This document shows, piece by piece, positions 1 through 10,380 of a stretch of DNA of 64,000 nucleotides. Both the position numbers and the translations under genes were made by a program. Within the stretch, counting starts at the first letter, position 1; each line of letters begins with the position of its first letter. Source of the stretch: Agapetus fuscipes (Eukaryota; Arthropoda; Insecta; Trichoptera; Glossosomatidae); the NCBI GenBank assembly GCA_951799405.1, contig OX637363.1:9920001-9984000 (forward strand), written 5' to 3'. Under the pieces are notes generated by a model that was given only the letters and a program-made list of their open reading frames with translations, was not told where the DNA came from and did no database searches.

Positions 1-160
1 TTACATACACAATTACACAATGTCCTTAAAACGGAGAGAATCGAAAATAATTACGACTGTACGACCTGTCCAGTCCCGCCCGTCACAACCTCACCGCTCC
101 CGCGCCCGCGCTCCTTTTTTTAAAAATAAAATATTAAAATAATTGCTTAAATTAAAATAA

Positions 161-350
161 TGTCCGTAGTTCAGTGGTAACACTGCGGACTCTGAATGGG
201 AAGGTTACCCCCACTTCAATTGAAAGTGGTTGGTGTGAGGCCGGCCCCCTTACCTGTAAAAATAAATAGGTCCCGAAGCGCCACATGCGACCCCTTCGGG
301 GATAACACAGGCAAGAAGTTACACTATATGTGTGGCTTAGTTGCGTTTTT
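161..350 (+). mobile_element. Internally deleted dimeric SINE (SINE-Q head joined to S2 tail)
   Basis: The tRNA-Gln-like head (box A region TAGTTCAGTGGTA, then GGACTCTGAAT) runs straight into the last part of S2 (AAAGTGGTTGGTGTGAGGCC, then TGTGTGGCTTAGTTGCGT). The SINE-Q body and the S2 tRNA head are missing. It is a deletion derivative of the dimer seen whole at 14615-15106. Confidence 0.75.
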
Positions 351-529
351 TGCTTGTCTCATTTAATGCCATCATAAATATTACTCGTACGTTAAATGCA
401 TATTTTCTAGTTTGCTCTAATATTACTTTCCAAAATAAATAAACTCTTTAATACAAATAATTTACGAAATAAAAACAGCTAACATCGTTACCTGAACCAA
501 CCTTTGCACTTGTTAACTTAGTGTTTTTT

Positions 530-604
530 TTTTCTGGGGTCGCTCATAACTCTTTTCTTAATTTTGGGGTCGCAATATCAAAAAGGTTGCGGACCGCTGC
601 TCTA
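530..604. repeat. Possible hAT transposon terminus
   Basis: The end TCAAAAAGGTTGCGGACCGCTG read in reverse resembles hAT-type termini (CAGCGGTCNNCAA...TTTTTGA). A similar terminus is at 22933. No partner end was found, so this is a fragment at best. Confidence 0.25.
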
Positions 605-909
605 GCGTACTATCGCTTTATAATTTACACTTAAGGGTGGGTACCGCCACCTGTACCACATTATTTTCAAACTTACCCAGAGCGTTTGCCAAAAACGTAT
701 ACAAAATTAAACAATCAACAGAGGCAGTGTTTTAGTTAACGTACATTTTGAGTTAACATGTTGCCTGTTCAAGTTCTTACCTTGGATGTGTAGACTGCAG
801 AGGGAGGCAATCTCCCATCAGAACTAGCAAGGCATGTAAATGATCTGATTAAGGCCATACCTCATGTGAGACAAATGTTTAAAGTTAGATAGGTAACAAC
901 ACTGGTAAG

Positions 910-1091
910 TAAGAGCCCGTTTTCACTTGTCGGGTGTCGGATCCGTATATTAATCGGAGGTTCTAGTGGCAGAACATTATGTATGAAGCTATTCACACTT
1001 GTCGGAAACCGATTTTGTCCGAAATGTTCTACAACTGGAACCTCCGATGAATATACGGATCCGACACACGACAAGTGGGAACGGGCTCTTA
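910..1091. mobile_element. Foldback MITE, TIR TAAGAGCCCGTT
   Basis: The two ends are inverted copies (TAAGAGCCCGTT at the left, AACGGGCTCTTA at the right). Complementarity continues inward for about 65 bases through CGGATCCGTATATT and GGAGGTTC. There is no coding capacity. A left-truncated copy lies at 27050-27198 inside a SINE. Confidence 0.8.
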
Positions 1092-1156
1092 TGTAACATT
1101 ACAGATGAAGCGCCCTTTATTTCGTTTCATCCAAGTTATTTATATAAATGTTAATG

Positions 1157-1267
1157 CAGGGCTGGAAGTCTCATCACCACGGTTATTCTTACCTACCGAA
1201 TATCGGTAATATTTTTATGAAGACCTGCCAATCCAAGATGGCCGCAAGTGAACAGCTGATTAATCTT
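1157..1267. mobile_element. Half copy of hAT-like MITE
   Basis: It carries the left end CAGGGCTGGAAGTCTCATCA and the first ~110 bases of the element that is complete at 1406-1580. The right TIR is absent. Confidence 0.6.
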
Positions 1268-1405
1268 GTCTGCCCGTGTCTGCATGTGAGCGTGCATTAA
1301 ATATTTGCCTTAAATGTCAATATATATATGCAACCAAAGTTATATAATACTAACTTACTAAACCGACGCACAGGCCTTGAAGACTTTAACGCACCCCAAT
1401 CCTCC

Positions 1406-1580
1406 CAGGGCTGGAAGTCTCATCACCACGGTAATTCTTACCTACCGAATATCGGTAATATTTGTATTCAGACCTATCAATCCAAGATGACTGCAAGTAA
1501 ACAGTTGATTAGTCTTTATACATACAAATATTACCGATATTCGGTAGGTAAGAATTACCATGGTGATGAGACTTCCAGCC
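1406..1580. mobile_element. hAT-like MITE with ~60-bp TIRs
   Basis: The ends CAGGGCTGGAAGTCTCATCA and TGATGAGACTTCCAGCC are inverted. The arms remain complementary through CCTACCGAATATCGGTAATA. The CAGGG start is typical of hAT termini. The extreme right end and any 8-bp target duplication are eroded. Related copies are at 1157, 27963 and 48631. Confidence 0.75.
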
Positions 1581-2271
1581 AAAAGCTCTTAGGGAACTTT
1601 ATTAATTTCAGCAAAAACATTTCGGGCTTGCTCTAATCTGTTTTCGACACTTTCCATTGACCACTTGGCTTGTACATTTTTGCATTTTTGCACAAGTGCA
1701 GCTCTATGCTATTTAATGTGTCTCCATTGCCTTGAGAAGTTGTGGTATGCTCATTAGGAAGTTGTCGCGAGCGGAAGTGCGGCATTATTAATAACATTAG
1801 ACTGGCATTTCTCGACAACGGAAATGTAAAGTATAACTCACTTATTGATTTAGGTGCCTACAGCAAAGTTTCGTGCAACAACAAAACAATCTAATAAAGA
1901 TTCTAAAATCGGAGTTGAAGAGATAAATTAACATTTAACAATCATATAAGTGCATGCCCACAAAAAGACACGTGTAGGTAAGTCAGCGTTTCTCGCCTTG
2001 CAACTACTGCCGCCTTTCCATTAAACAAAGGTGACATAGTGAACAACAATTTACAGTTCGTTTTAATCGACATAAAATATATTTTATTTCTATCTACAAC
2101 GACAAAACATCTGTGACACATCGAGGGTTAAAGATTTTTAGTCTGCGCCTTAATATAGGCAATACGCGACTACGAAATTAGCTGCACATGTAGTGTAACT
2201 TCAAACTAGATTAAGGACTGATCGCTTTTTGTCAAAAAAAAACTGAAGGACCAGAGTTACGTAAGGATATA

Positions 2272-2522
2272 CAACACCTTCTCTCAGGGTCAGTCTCCCC
2301 TCCACTGACCCACGCCCTGTATATCCATCCCATCCGGGGATGTGTCACAGGACTCGCATGCAAAAGTTATGTGAGATGCGAGTGGCAGAAGGCCCTCCCG
2401 TGAAGCTACACTTTCCCAAGTGTTTACACACAACAAAAGAGGCTCAGAAATTACTGAAAGATTATAGCCGTGAGGGTTTATGGCTCGAAGAATTCAAATT
2501 TACAAAAAAAAATGCAAAGTGA
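2272..2522 (+). repeat. Repeat X, unknown retroposed sequence with conserved reading frame
   Basis: It begins CAACACCTTCTCTCAGGGTC, the same 5' boundary seen at 52784 and, reversed, at 28821. One frame is open through the repeat. It reads from a PSLRVSLPSTDPRPVYP-like start through MCHRTRMQKLCEMRVAEGPP and KEAQKLLKDYSREGLW to a TGA at 2520-2522. The frame is largely kept in the 28 kb copy, so the source may have been coding. I do not recognise the protein. It could be a retropseudogene family or part of an unrecognised element. Confidence 0.45.
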
Positions 2523-3085
2523 TTTTGAGCGTCTTGACATATATGACTTCGAGATGCTACTACTGCGACCTGTGACTGGACTGTTCGGGATAAGGATATA
2601 CATGACCTTTTTAACATTAATACTTTCATCTTTAAAGCTGAAATAAGTGTATATTGAGTATTCCGAGATCAAAACAAAGGGATACCCAAGCATTTACATT
2701 TCATTAAACAATCCCTTGAAGAGCATAACAAACAGAATGTGTAATCAAAGAAAACAGAGAGGTCCTCGCAGTATGGATGATGAAGTCGCTTTAAGTTTTT
2801 TCCGATCGATTGCTCACAGGCCGGGATCTCGCAATTATAGATCTTTATTAGGATAGTTCAAACGGACCTCGATTGCGTAAATCAAAAATATTTATGAAAA
2901 CTAGATCACTCTCTAGGAGTGTCGTCGTATATTTCATATGTTTTTAAATGTACACCACTGAAGTGAGATTTACGATTTGTTTTATGCTCGGGGTACTGAA
3001 CCGAAGTCTTAGCGCAATTTGGTATTTTTTTTTTTATTATATAAAAATTTCCACGTAGCTTTTAATTGTTTTTATTAATTATAAA

Positions 3086-3310
3086 TTCTTCTTCTTCTTC
3101 TTCAGCCTGTATTGATCGTCCACTCCTGGACGTAGGCCTCCTCTCGCATTTTCCATTCGTTTCTATCCTGAGCGATCCGCATCCAGGCAGTCCCGCACTT
3201 CTCTGAACATCGTCGCGCCAACGCAACTGTGGGCGCCCAACTCCACGCTTTGCCGTCCTTGGGCACCAGCACAGCAGTCGCCTTGTCCACTCTTCATCTG
3301 GATCGCGAGC
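3086..3310 (-). pseudogene. RTE-like LINE ORF2 C-terminus with (GAA)n tail
   Basis: On the minus strand the translation ends AWMRIAQDRNEWKMREEAYVQEW then a stop, followed by GAAGAAGAAGAAGAA. The pattern AQDR...W...EEAYVQ.W and a trinucleotide tail are typical of RTE-clade LINE 3' ends. It is 5' truncated, leaving about 60 codons. Confidence 0.6.
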
Positions 3311-3771
3311 GGCATTATAAATTATAAATAATAAATTGAATTACGCAAAATAACAGAACACAAAAAATAGAACACAATAAACAAAACACAAAAAGAAACT
3401 CTGCAAAAGAATCTTACGTATGCTCGTATTTCAAATAAAAAAAAGAAGGAAAATATTAATTTCTTTCTATTTATACAACATTTACCAGAATGAAATATCC
3501 AAAAATAAACATGACGATAAGTAATTGTTTTTGAATCCATCTCGATGTTTTTTTTCCCCAACCTGACAATGGCAGGGCTTTGAAGGCTGCGTTAAAAATA
3601 CCCGCAATGATTACTTTGTTTATTGCCGCTGTTTTTGCCGCCTTTCCCATGGCCCGTGTGACGTCACTGCAGAGACTTAGCGGATCTCTTCCGGACATGG
3701 CGTAGTACGCTTCAATCCGCACCACGAGTTTAAAAAATATTTAACGTTTAAACTCACAGCGTTTTCTTATT

Positions 3772-3850
3772 ATACTGTAACTGTAACTCTGTCACCATTC
3801 CGCTAGGGGTGGCCAGAGCCTCTGCAGAGCTGCCTCCATTTCTTCCTTTT
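3772..3850 (-). repeat. LINE-K 3' end fragment
   Basis: On the minus strand it reads GAGGCTCTGGCCACCCCTAG then GGAATGGTGACAGAGTTACAG, the stop region and short ACAGTT tail of LINE-K (compare 37340-37410). Confidence 0.6.
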
Positions 3851-4010
3851 TATTATATTTGTATATATTGATATACTGCGCCGAATGCAGATGTCTCCTC
3901 GGGAAATACCCGTCAGGGAGGCTTTCCCGTCAGGCACATTAGCTTCAGTAACATCGAAATTCTGGGGAGGGGGGGGTTCCTTAGAGTCATGCAATAGCCT
4001 CTGATCTGGA

Positions 4011-4171
4011 GGACTTTCTTTTCTTTGACACGAATAGAGTTACACTAGCTGATTAGCTTCATCGGGAAGGCCCTCAGCCACTTGAAAAAAAATTGTAATG
4101 TTGTTCACCGAGTGAAGCAACTCCGCATGAGTTGTATGAACTGGATGGGAGGTGGTGGGAGAGTGCCTATC
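4011..4171 (-). repeat. Repeat Y, unclassified ~165-bp insertion
   Basis: The same sequence occurs in the opposite orientation at 30434-30598. Both copies start at GGCACTCTCCCACCACCTCC and end near GTCCTCCAGAT. Here it joins a LINE-K fragment and there it interrupts LINE-G, so the ends are real element boundaries. I see no TIR, tRNA box or poly(A). Confidence 0.5.
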
Positions 4172-4455
4172 CTTACATACATCTTTCAATTCATTCAAAT
4201 CCATCCCTTTTTTCATGCATTTTCTTCTTTTACGCTCACTTTGTATATCCCATTCTTTCACAATCTCCTCAATCTGATCACTCCGTACTTTTCTCGTTCG
4301 TCCCTTACCTCTTTTTCCTTTCACACTCCTCTGTATCTATCATCATTAATTCTTTCTACATGCCCAAACCATCTCATCACATTATTTTGTACCTTAACTT
4401 TAACATCCTTTTTCAACTTACATTCTTTCTTTACCCAATCATTCCTATTAGAAGC
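4172..4455 (-). pseudogene. LINE-K ORF2 C-terminal fragment
   Basis: The minus-strand translation includes VKEWDIQSERKRRKCMKKGM and DLNELKDVCKDR, matching the copy at 37069-37377. It stops at the repeat Y boundary and lacks the terminal WRQLCRGSGHP. Confidence 0.65.
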
Positions 4456-4807
4456 TAAAATACTTATTAGAGGAGTTGTTATAGTTTTTTTTGCGTGAAA
4501 GCTATGGTTGCGTTTAAACGTGAAGTCTTATACTTGAAGTTAAGGCGTCTAAGTAAGCGTCTCGGCGAGCAGATCCACTAGGGGATGATTAATCGGTTTT
4601 TGCCACACCCACCCCTGTTTAAAACCGTGTACAGACGTAGGCAGAATACTTGTATGTTTTTTAGGATAGTGGTAAGTATCTCTCCGATGTCCTTGAGCGG
4701 CACTCTAATCTGGTTAACTGTTACAACAGCGGAGTGATGGGAGAGAATTTGGACTAGCAGCCGCATTTAGAACAGACTGAAATCTGTTTACTTGCTTTTT
4801 TGACTGG

Positions 4808-4970
4808 CCAATTGTATCTTCTTCTCCAGTTTCAATCCTAGGATTGGCTTGCAGCATTTTCTTTTACTCTTCTCCTCCATTCCTCCCTGTCTTGTGCGGC
4901 TCTTTTTAGGTCTGCATATGATAGCAGCGCACGTCCACCAACAGGTCCTTCTTGGCGTGGGCGTCCCCTA
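4808..4970 (-). pseudogene. RTE-like LINE ORF2 C-terminus
   Basis: The minus strand encodes GRALLSYADLKRAAQDREEW, ending NAASQS and a stop, then a GAAGAAGA tail. The same protein end is at 54746-54890. Confidence 0.6.
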
Positions 4971-4982
4971 GAGTTGGTCCAA

Positions 4983-5321
4983 AAAACGGCAGATTTTGGG
5001 GTAAATCACTCTTTAATAATTGCCGTAAACTTTACATTACTCAAGTTTTGCAAATCGTACTAAGGGTACTGGTGATTATTATTTATTATGAATACTTTCA
5101 CTACTACGTTTGTCTCGTTTTTTTCTAACCATGATGAGATTTTTCGTTTACTAATTCGCTGAAATTGTCTAGATAATAGTTAATAAATATAAGAAAATGA
5201 GTAATAATAAATAGTTATACGAAAATGGTTTCCTGTACCCTTAGTACGAGTTGCAAAACTTGAGTAATGTAAAGTTTACGGCAATTATTAAAGAGTGATT
5301 TCCCCCAAAATCTGCCGTTTT
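4983..5321. mobile_element. Foldback element, TIR AAAACGGCAGATTTTGGG
   Basis: The left arm (4983-5070) and right arm (5232-5321) are near-perfect inverted copies of about 88 bases. Shared landmarks are CGGCAGATTTTGGG, TAAACTTTACATTACTCAAG and GTACTAAGGGTAC. The spacer is AT-rich and noncoding. Confidence 0.8.
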
Positions 5322-5388
5322 CGTTTGTTTGAACTTGATTTTCGTCATCACTGTAACTCTTTTGCTAAGACCATAAAGTGTAAGAAAC

Positions 5389-5477
5389 AAAAACGGCAGA
5401 TTTTGGGAGAAATCCCTCTTTAATGTTTTCCGTAAACTTTACTTTTCTCAAGTTTTGCAACTCGTACTAAGGGTACT
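5389..5477 (+). mobile_element. Single arm of the 4983 foldback element
   Basis: This stretch repeats the arm from AAAACGGCAGATTTTGGG to CGTACTAAGGGTACTG with scattered substitutions. It is a solo terminal piece about 70 bases beyond the complete element. Confidence 0.65.
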
Positions 5478-5669
5478 GCAGACCTACAGTGATTTTCTCA
5501 CTATTCTGGTGGGATTGTCAACTAACAAGGTGACACTGAAGGTCAACCCTAACCCGCCGTAAGAGACGACTAGTGGGTCTAGCCGTAGCGGGTCTGTAGC
5601 TTACGAAACTAAGCCGGGATATGGCTTAAACATCAACAAGCATCATCCCTGATAACAATTCAATAATAA

Positions 5670-6089
5670 TGTTATGGAAATATTAGAATAGGTATTAGCT
5701 ATAACTATGCAATAAGAATCCTCATAAATATGTGTGGGTAGGAATCATTGAATAAAATACTTGAAGCATCTAGAAATAATGATTACTACGTACCTACTTG
5801 AATCTGGAACTGTCTAGCGAATATAGTTCTAGATAGTACTGTTTTGAAGAGTATAAAAAGGATGCAAGTCGCTTGCAGAGTCAGTTATTATTCAAGCTCT
5901 CACCACTACAGTCTCATGCCAGCTTTACATATACATTGAACCAACTTGACCAGTGAACAGAAACCAAATGTAATGGAATAATCGAGACTATCTTTGTGAA
6001 AATAAATTATTTAAAGTGTAAAATAAACAACTGTAAAAGAAGACCAGTGTTTTTAATTGAAAGACTTTTGGAACCCTAAAATCGTAACA
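5670..6089 (+). mobile_element. Solo LTR (Gypsy-like), 4-bp TSD ATAA
   Basis: A 420-bp unit starts TGTTATGG and ends TCGTAACA, so the termini are TGTTA...TAACA. It is flanked on both sides by ATAA (5666-5669, 6090-6093). A TATA-like AGTATAAAAAGG (about 5857) and AATAAA signals near 6000 and 6020 give a promoter-R-U5 order on the plus strand. No internal region follows. It has landed in the ATT-rich tail of the adjacent SINE. Confidence 0.65.
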
Positions 6090-6640
6090 ATAATAATATT
6101 AGGGTGATTTATTTGGTGAGCGCTATTCTGGTCTGGTCTGGTTCTGGCGACCTTGGTCGTCGCTGTAGAAAGCGCCAATTCTCAAGCAATACCCAGTTGC
6201 TGTAAGGCTGGAAGGACCTTTAGTGACCGGTCTTTGGTAAAGGTATATTAAATTTTCACACAGCGAAGAGCATATTTGAAAATATAAATCGTCGCCTTTC
6301 TTTCTCAACCTCGCATCTCAAAAAAATTTTTTTTTTGTTAGTTATATCTATTTGTTTTTCGATTTTACATAACTACTGCATACTCGTACAAGGTTTTTGC
6401 ATAACCCATACATCGACAACTTCACTTCATATCAATAAACGAGTATGTCTAGTTATGAAATATCGAAAAACAAATAGATAGAAGTAAATAAAATAAAAAA
6501 TGTTAAGCTACGAGGTTGAGAAAGTAAGGCAACGAAATGGTATATTTTTTTGTGCTCTGCCTCCTCCGGGATTCAAACCCACCACCTTCCTTTTACGCGT
6601 CAGAAGTGTTAACCCCTAGACTACGGACCGGTCGATTCTG
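6090..6640 (-). mobile_element. SINE-Q with tail B, interrupted by a MITE
   Basis: Read on the minus strand, the order is tRNA-like head (6535-6635), then body, then tail B ending AAATCACCCTAATATTATTATT. A 245-bp MITE splits the body and the LTR at 5670 sits in the tail. Confidence 0.75.
6290..6534. mobile_element. MITE with 4-bp TSD AAAT inserted in a SINE
   Basis: Left end CGTCGCCTTTCTTTCTCAAC and right end GTTGAGAAAGTAAGGCAACG are inverted, with further complementarity around ATCTATTTGTTTTTCGAT. AAAT flanks both sides (6286-6289, 6535-6538). Removing the insert restores the SINE-Q body. Confidence 0.8.
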
Positions 6641-7214
6641 AGGTGATTTACATATTTGCAACCAAATTTTTGATTTGTTGTGAGAAATCACACTTCATTT
6701 TGATTATTGTCTGATTGGAGTTTCGTGCAACGGGCCCTACCAAGCCCGTGCAAAGTCTACAAGTTTTACTACCTTTTCCTAAAATAGATACGAGTATAAA
6801 ATTGGCAATATTCTATCCAGATACATAAAATTGTTCGTTTACGATTTTTTTTGCTCCCTCGGCCCATGTTAAAAACTCGTAAATTCCAGATTTGTTTGTG
6901 CCTAAGTCTGGTTGTTCCTAGATGGTCCATCTCGGCTTTCTGCCGGTTCAACATGTTGATGCGGCGACCTACATGTGTGTTGTATATATGTACACCAAAG
7001 ACTAATCGACGAGTTATGTTGTTTACGTAGCTTGGTCGCAGAATACACAGTTTAATCCAGACGCCATTCTGAACTAAATGATGTTCAGGTAACACAGTTT
7101 GAAGGAAAAGAGAAAAGTTGCTTTCGCATAGCTACAGGCAAGGGAGAAAAACCTTTTTGATTTTAAGTCATTTAAAAATTGGTGTTTTTCAGCGCTACAG
7201 TCAGCGTTCATTCC

Positions 7215-7352
7215 TTGACTTATAGGTCGGAATGAGGCTGACCACCCATGCTGTAAAAATGGTTCACGTTGCCAATGCCACCCTTGTTTCGGGGAAGGTC
7301 GGCAAGAGTTGCAGAATGGAATTCATCAACCTATTCTGCCTGGCCAGAAACA
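7215..7352 (+). repeat. LINE-G 3' UTR fragment
   Basis: It starts CTTGACTTATAGGTCGG and runs through the CCACCCATGCTGTAAAAATG and GGAAGGTCGGCAAGAGTTGC landmarks, then breaks off. Confidence 0.7.
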
Positions 7353-7460
7353 GGTATTAATATCATCAATTAATAATACATTATTGTTTATTTAAAAATT
7401 CAATTGGATAAAAACAGAGTTTTCATTAAGTTAAAAAGTTACCTACATAAAAATTATACA

Positions 7461-7675
7461 TGTCTAATCTAATCTAATCTAAGTTGCAAAGATATGTTAC
7501 ATTTGAGATTCACATTACATGCATTCTCACAACCAAGACACGTACAAGTTCGCGCTTGCACGTGCCTCATGTGAGCCTACAACATAAAAACCTTGTGGGA
7601 AAGGCTTGCGGGAATGCATTTAATATAAATCTTAAATGTTATATATCTTTGCAGCTTAGATTAGATTAGAAAAAG
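7461..7675. repeat. Head-to-head LINE-G 3' end chimera
   Basis: A minus-strand LINE-G end (AATCTAATCTAATCTAAG onward) breaks at about 7588. It continues as a plus-strand LINE-G end finishing TTTGCAGCTTAGATTAGATT. Both outer edges are therefore GATTA-type tails. Confidence 0.65.
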
Positions 7676-7924
7676 TGAATTTAAACTTTGTTTTTATCCA
7701 ATTGAATTTTTAAATAATACAAATGGACTTTCACTGTGTGAATAGATTTACACTTAAAAATACATTATTGTTTCTTTGAAAGAATTTAAACTTAATAATT
7801 ACCGAATGACATCTGTTGAACTAGGATCAAAGTTATGGTCAAATGACCCAGGCGGGGATCGACCCAACGTTATTCTATTCCAAATACGGTATAATATGAA
7901 AGATCTCCCCTCGGCCATAACAGC

Positions 7925-8073
7925 GACTGCTTGCTTGAGTATTGTCGCTTTGTAGCGACGACCAAGCTCGTAAACAACACCTGTGCGGCACTACAACAAA
8001 CGTCACAGACCCCTAGAGTCTATGAAATCTGGGGAGTCTCTAGCTCAGGATTTCTTAAAAAAAAAAAACTCGA
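7925..8073 (+). mobile_element. SINE-Q 3' part with tail A
   Basis: Body end CTTTGTAGCGACGACCAAGC is followed by tail A (GCGGCACTACAACAAACGTC, CCCCTAGAGTC, GGATTTCTT) and an A-run. Confidence 0.7.
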
Positions 8074-8344
8074 AGCATCAGCTTTCGTCGGCATCTCACA
8101 ATAAGACGTCGACCGTTTTATCTTGTACCCCCAGCCATTAGTGTAGTATTGGCCGATATAATAGTACCTACCAACATCACGCTGCACTTATGTTACCCCA
8201 AATGTACCATCACAGTCGCCCAATATACTGCTAATCGATCTGTAGCTGTAAAGCCGATTAGGCTTACACCAATATTTGTCTGAGCTAATAAAACACACTC
8301 ATAAATTTACTTTCATTGAAATTTCAATATCCAGAGTCATGTAG

Positions 8345-8428
8345 GTAACGCAAACGCAACTAAGCTTCACATATAGTGTAACTTGTTGCCACACTATCCC
8401 CGAAAGGGGTCGCATATGGCTGTACTCT
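8345..8428 (-). repeat. S2 3' end fragment
   Basis: It contains CAACTAAGCTTCACATATAG and CCCCGAAAGGGGTCGCATA, the reverse of the S2 tail. Confidence 0.6.
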
Positions 8429-8436
8429 ATAATAAT

Positions 8437-8690
8437 CTATAATCTAAGTTGCAGAGATATATTAACATTTAAGGCTATCAAATGCATGCCCACAAACAAA
8501 CTCGTGTAGACCGCGCTTACAAATGCTTGAATGTGTACTTACAAATAAAATCCAAACCTCAAATGAACATAAGCCCTACAACTATTGCCGACCTTCCCTG
8601 ACACAGGTTAGACATTGGCAAAGTTAAACATTTTTTACTGTATGGGCGGTCAGCCTCATACCAACCTATAAGTCAAGGAATACAAAGAAT
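8437..8690 (-). repeat. LINE-G 3' UTR copy
   Basis: Reverse-strand LINE-G end from the ATAATCTATAATCTAAG tail to CCTATAAGTCAAGGAA. Confidence 0.75.
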
Positions 8691-8724
8691 AAATGAAATG
8701 GCGAGTGAACCTATTTATTTTTAC

Positions 8725-8935
8725 AGTTAAGGGGGCCCGCCTCACGCCACCACTTCAGTGAAGTGGGGGGTTTCCCAGCTCCCTTGCATGTTTTTTTTTA
8801 TTTAAGGTTTGAAATAAAACCGAAACGGGATAATCATTTCTGACACCCTCGGTGGGATTCGAACCCGAGCTCGCGGCATGGAATGCAAGCACTCTACCAA
8901 CTGAGCTATCGACCGGACTATAACCCGTACGTATA
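8725..8935 (-). mobile_element. S2 SINE, internally shortened
   Basis: The minus-strand head is GGTCGATAGCTCAGTTGGTA with a box B GGGTTCGAATCCCACCG, then GTCAGAAATGATTATCCCG. The 3' part is shortened to the CACTTCACTGAAGTGGT region. These are SINE Pol III boxes, not a functional tRNA gene. Confidence 0.7.
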
Positions 8936-9039
8936 TACTGGACAAGCAGATAAGCCCGGGACATTGCCCATAGATACATAATTATAGAACAACAATCAGG
9001 GATGCTTTTAATTTTAACTTGTGTGCATTCTACACTATA

Positions 9040-9480
9040 TAATCTATAATAATCTATAATCTAAGTTGCAAGGATATATTCATTTAAAGCTCTCAAATGT
9101 ATGCCCACAAACCAACAAGTGTAGTTCGCGCTTACAAATGCTGAATGTGTACTTACAAATAAAATCCAAACCTCAAATGAACATAAGCCCCACAACTTTT
9201 GCCGACCTTCCCTGAAACAGGGGTGACATTGGCAAAGTGAACCATTTTTTACAGTATGGGTGGTCAGCCTCATACCAACCTATAAGTCAAGGAATATGAA
9301 TAATAAATTACATTTAAATATAAAAAAGAACAAAACCTTACAAAGAAATCTATACAAAAAAAGTCAAAAATTTCCTATGCAAAAAATGTAGCAAATGAAT
9401 ACACCAACATTAGAAATCAACATTGCAGATTAGCCGCCACTTCTTCCTGTCCTTGCATACTTCTTTACACTGATTCATAA
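9040..9480 (-). pseudogene. LINE-G 3' end with last ORF2 codons
   Basis: The 3' UTR (9040-9290) is followed upstream on the minus strand by the region that reads toward KKWRLICNVDF in the copy at 46100. The ORF part is short and decayed. Confidence 0.7.
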
Positions 9481-9529
9481 AAAGGTATTATTTTTACTAA
9501 AGGAATATCCAGAGTCATAATCAAAAGAG

Positions 9530-9925
9530 GGCTTGTATGAAGAAGGTCATGGCTCTGGAGGAAATGAACGAAGTATGTAAGGACAGAAACAAATTGCGGT
9601 TGATCTGTAATTTTGGCGGCTAGGACTAGGGTTTTTAAATTAGAATTTTGTATTCTGTATTTGTTTTGATGATTATACAAATTATTATTTGTGATTTGAA
9701 AAATGTAACTTGTTGTATATGTTCCTTGACTAATAGGTTGGTATGTGGCTGACCCATGCTGTAGAAAATGTTTCACTTTGCCAATGTCTCCCTGTTTCAG
9801 GGAAGGACGGCAAGAGTTGCAGGGTGTATGTTCATTTGAGATTTTGGTTTTTGTGTTGTAGGTTCACATGCGGCATGTGCAAACGCGAACTTAAGCGTGT
9901 CTAATTGTAAAAATGCATATTGAAT
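9530..9925 (+). pseudogene. LINE-G 3' end with ORF2 remnant
   Basis: The ORF2 remnant reads ACMKKVM...EEMNEVCKDRNK-like residues (9537-9605). The UTR follows with TTGGTATGTGGCTGACCCATG and GGAAGGACGGCAAGAGTTGC. Confidence 0.7.
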
Positions 9926-9949
9926 TAAATTGAAGCTGGTAGACTACAC

Positions 9950-10058
9950 TTCAAGTAAAAAGGTTTGTCTATGGCTGGCTCTATTACCTGTTAAAATAAA
10001 CAACGCAATATGCGACCCTTTTCAGTGATAACGTGGTAAGAAGTTGCTTGATGTGTGA
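9950..10058 (+). repeat. Degenerate S2 3' fragment
   Basis: Contains GGCTCTATTACCTGTTAAAA and CAATATGCGACCCTTTTCAG, diverged versions of the S2 tail. Confidence 0.4.
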
Positions 10059-10061
10059 AGC

Positions 10062-10380
10062 TTTTTTTTTAAGAAATCCTGTGCGGGAGACTCCCTAGAT
10101 TCTAGAGACTATAGGGGTCTATGACACTTGTTGTAGTGCCGCAGAGGTGTACGTGCTTGGTGGTCGCTACTAAGCGCCAATACTCAAGCAAGACCCAGTT
10201 GCTGTAAGGCTGGATGGACCTTTGGTGACCGGTCATTGGTAAAGGTTTATGAATTTTTCAACCCAGCGAAGAGCAAATTTGAAAATATAAATGGTATATT
10301 TTTTGTGCTCCGCCGGGATTCGAACCCACAACCTTCCCATTCAGAGTCCGCAGTGTTACCACTGAGCTACGAACCGGTCA
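10062..10380 (-). mobile_element. SINE-Q with tail A, near full length
   Basis: Minus-strand order: tRNA-Gln-like head (GTAGCTCAGTGGTAACACTG, GGACTCTGAATGGGAAGG, box B GGTTCGAATCCCGGCGGAGC), the ATATTTTCAAATTTGCTCTT body, then tail A ending CAGGATTTCTT and poly(A). GGACTCTGAAT matches the tRNA-Gln (CUG) anticodon arm. Confidence 0.85.

Noticed and set aside
3471..3725. 84-codon minus-strand frame with a hydrophobic C-terminus, and a TGACGTCA site inside
   Set aside because: It opens with GTG. An internal ATG exists, but I recognise no family and see no splice signals or second copy. Not enough to call a gene.
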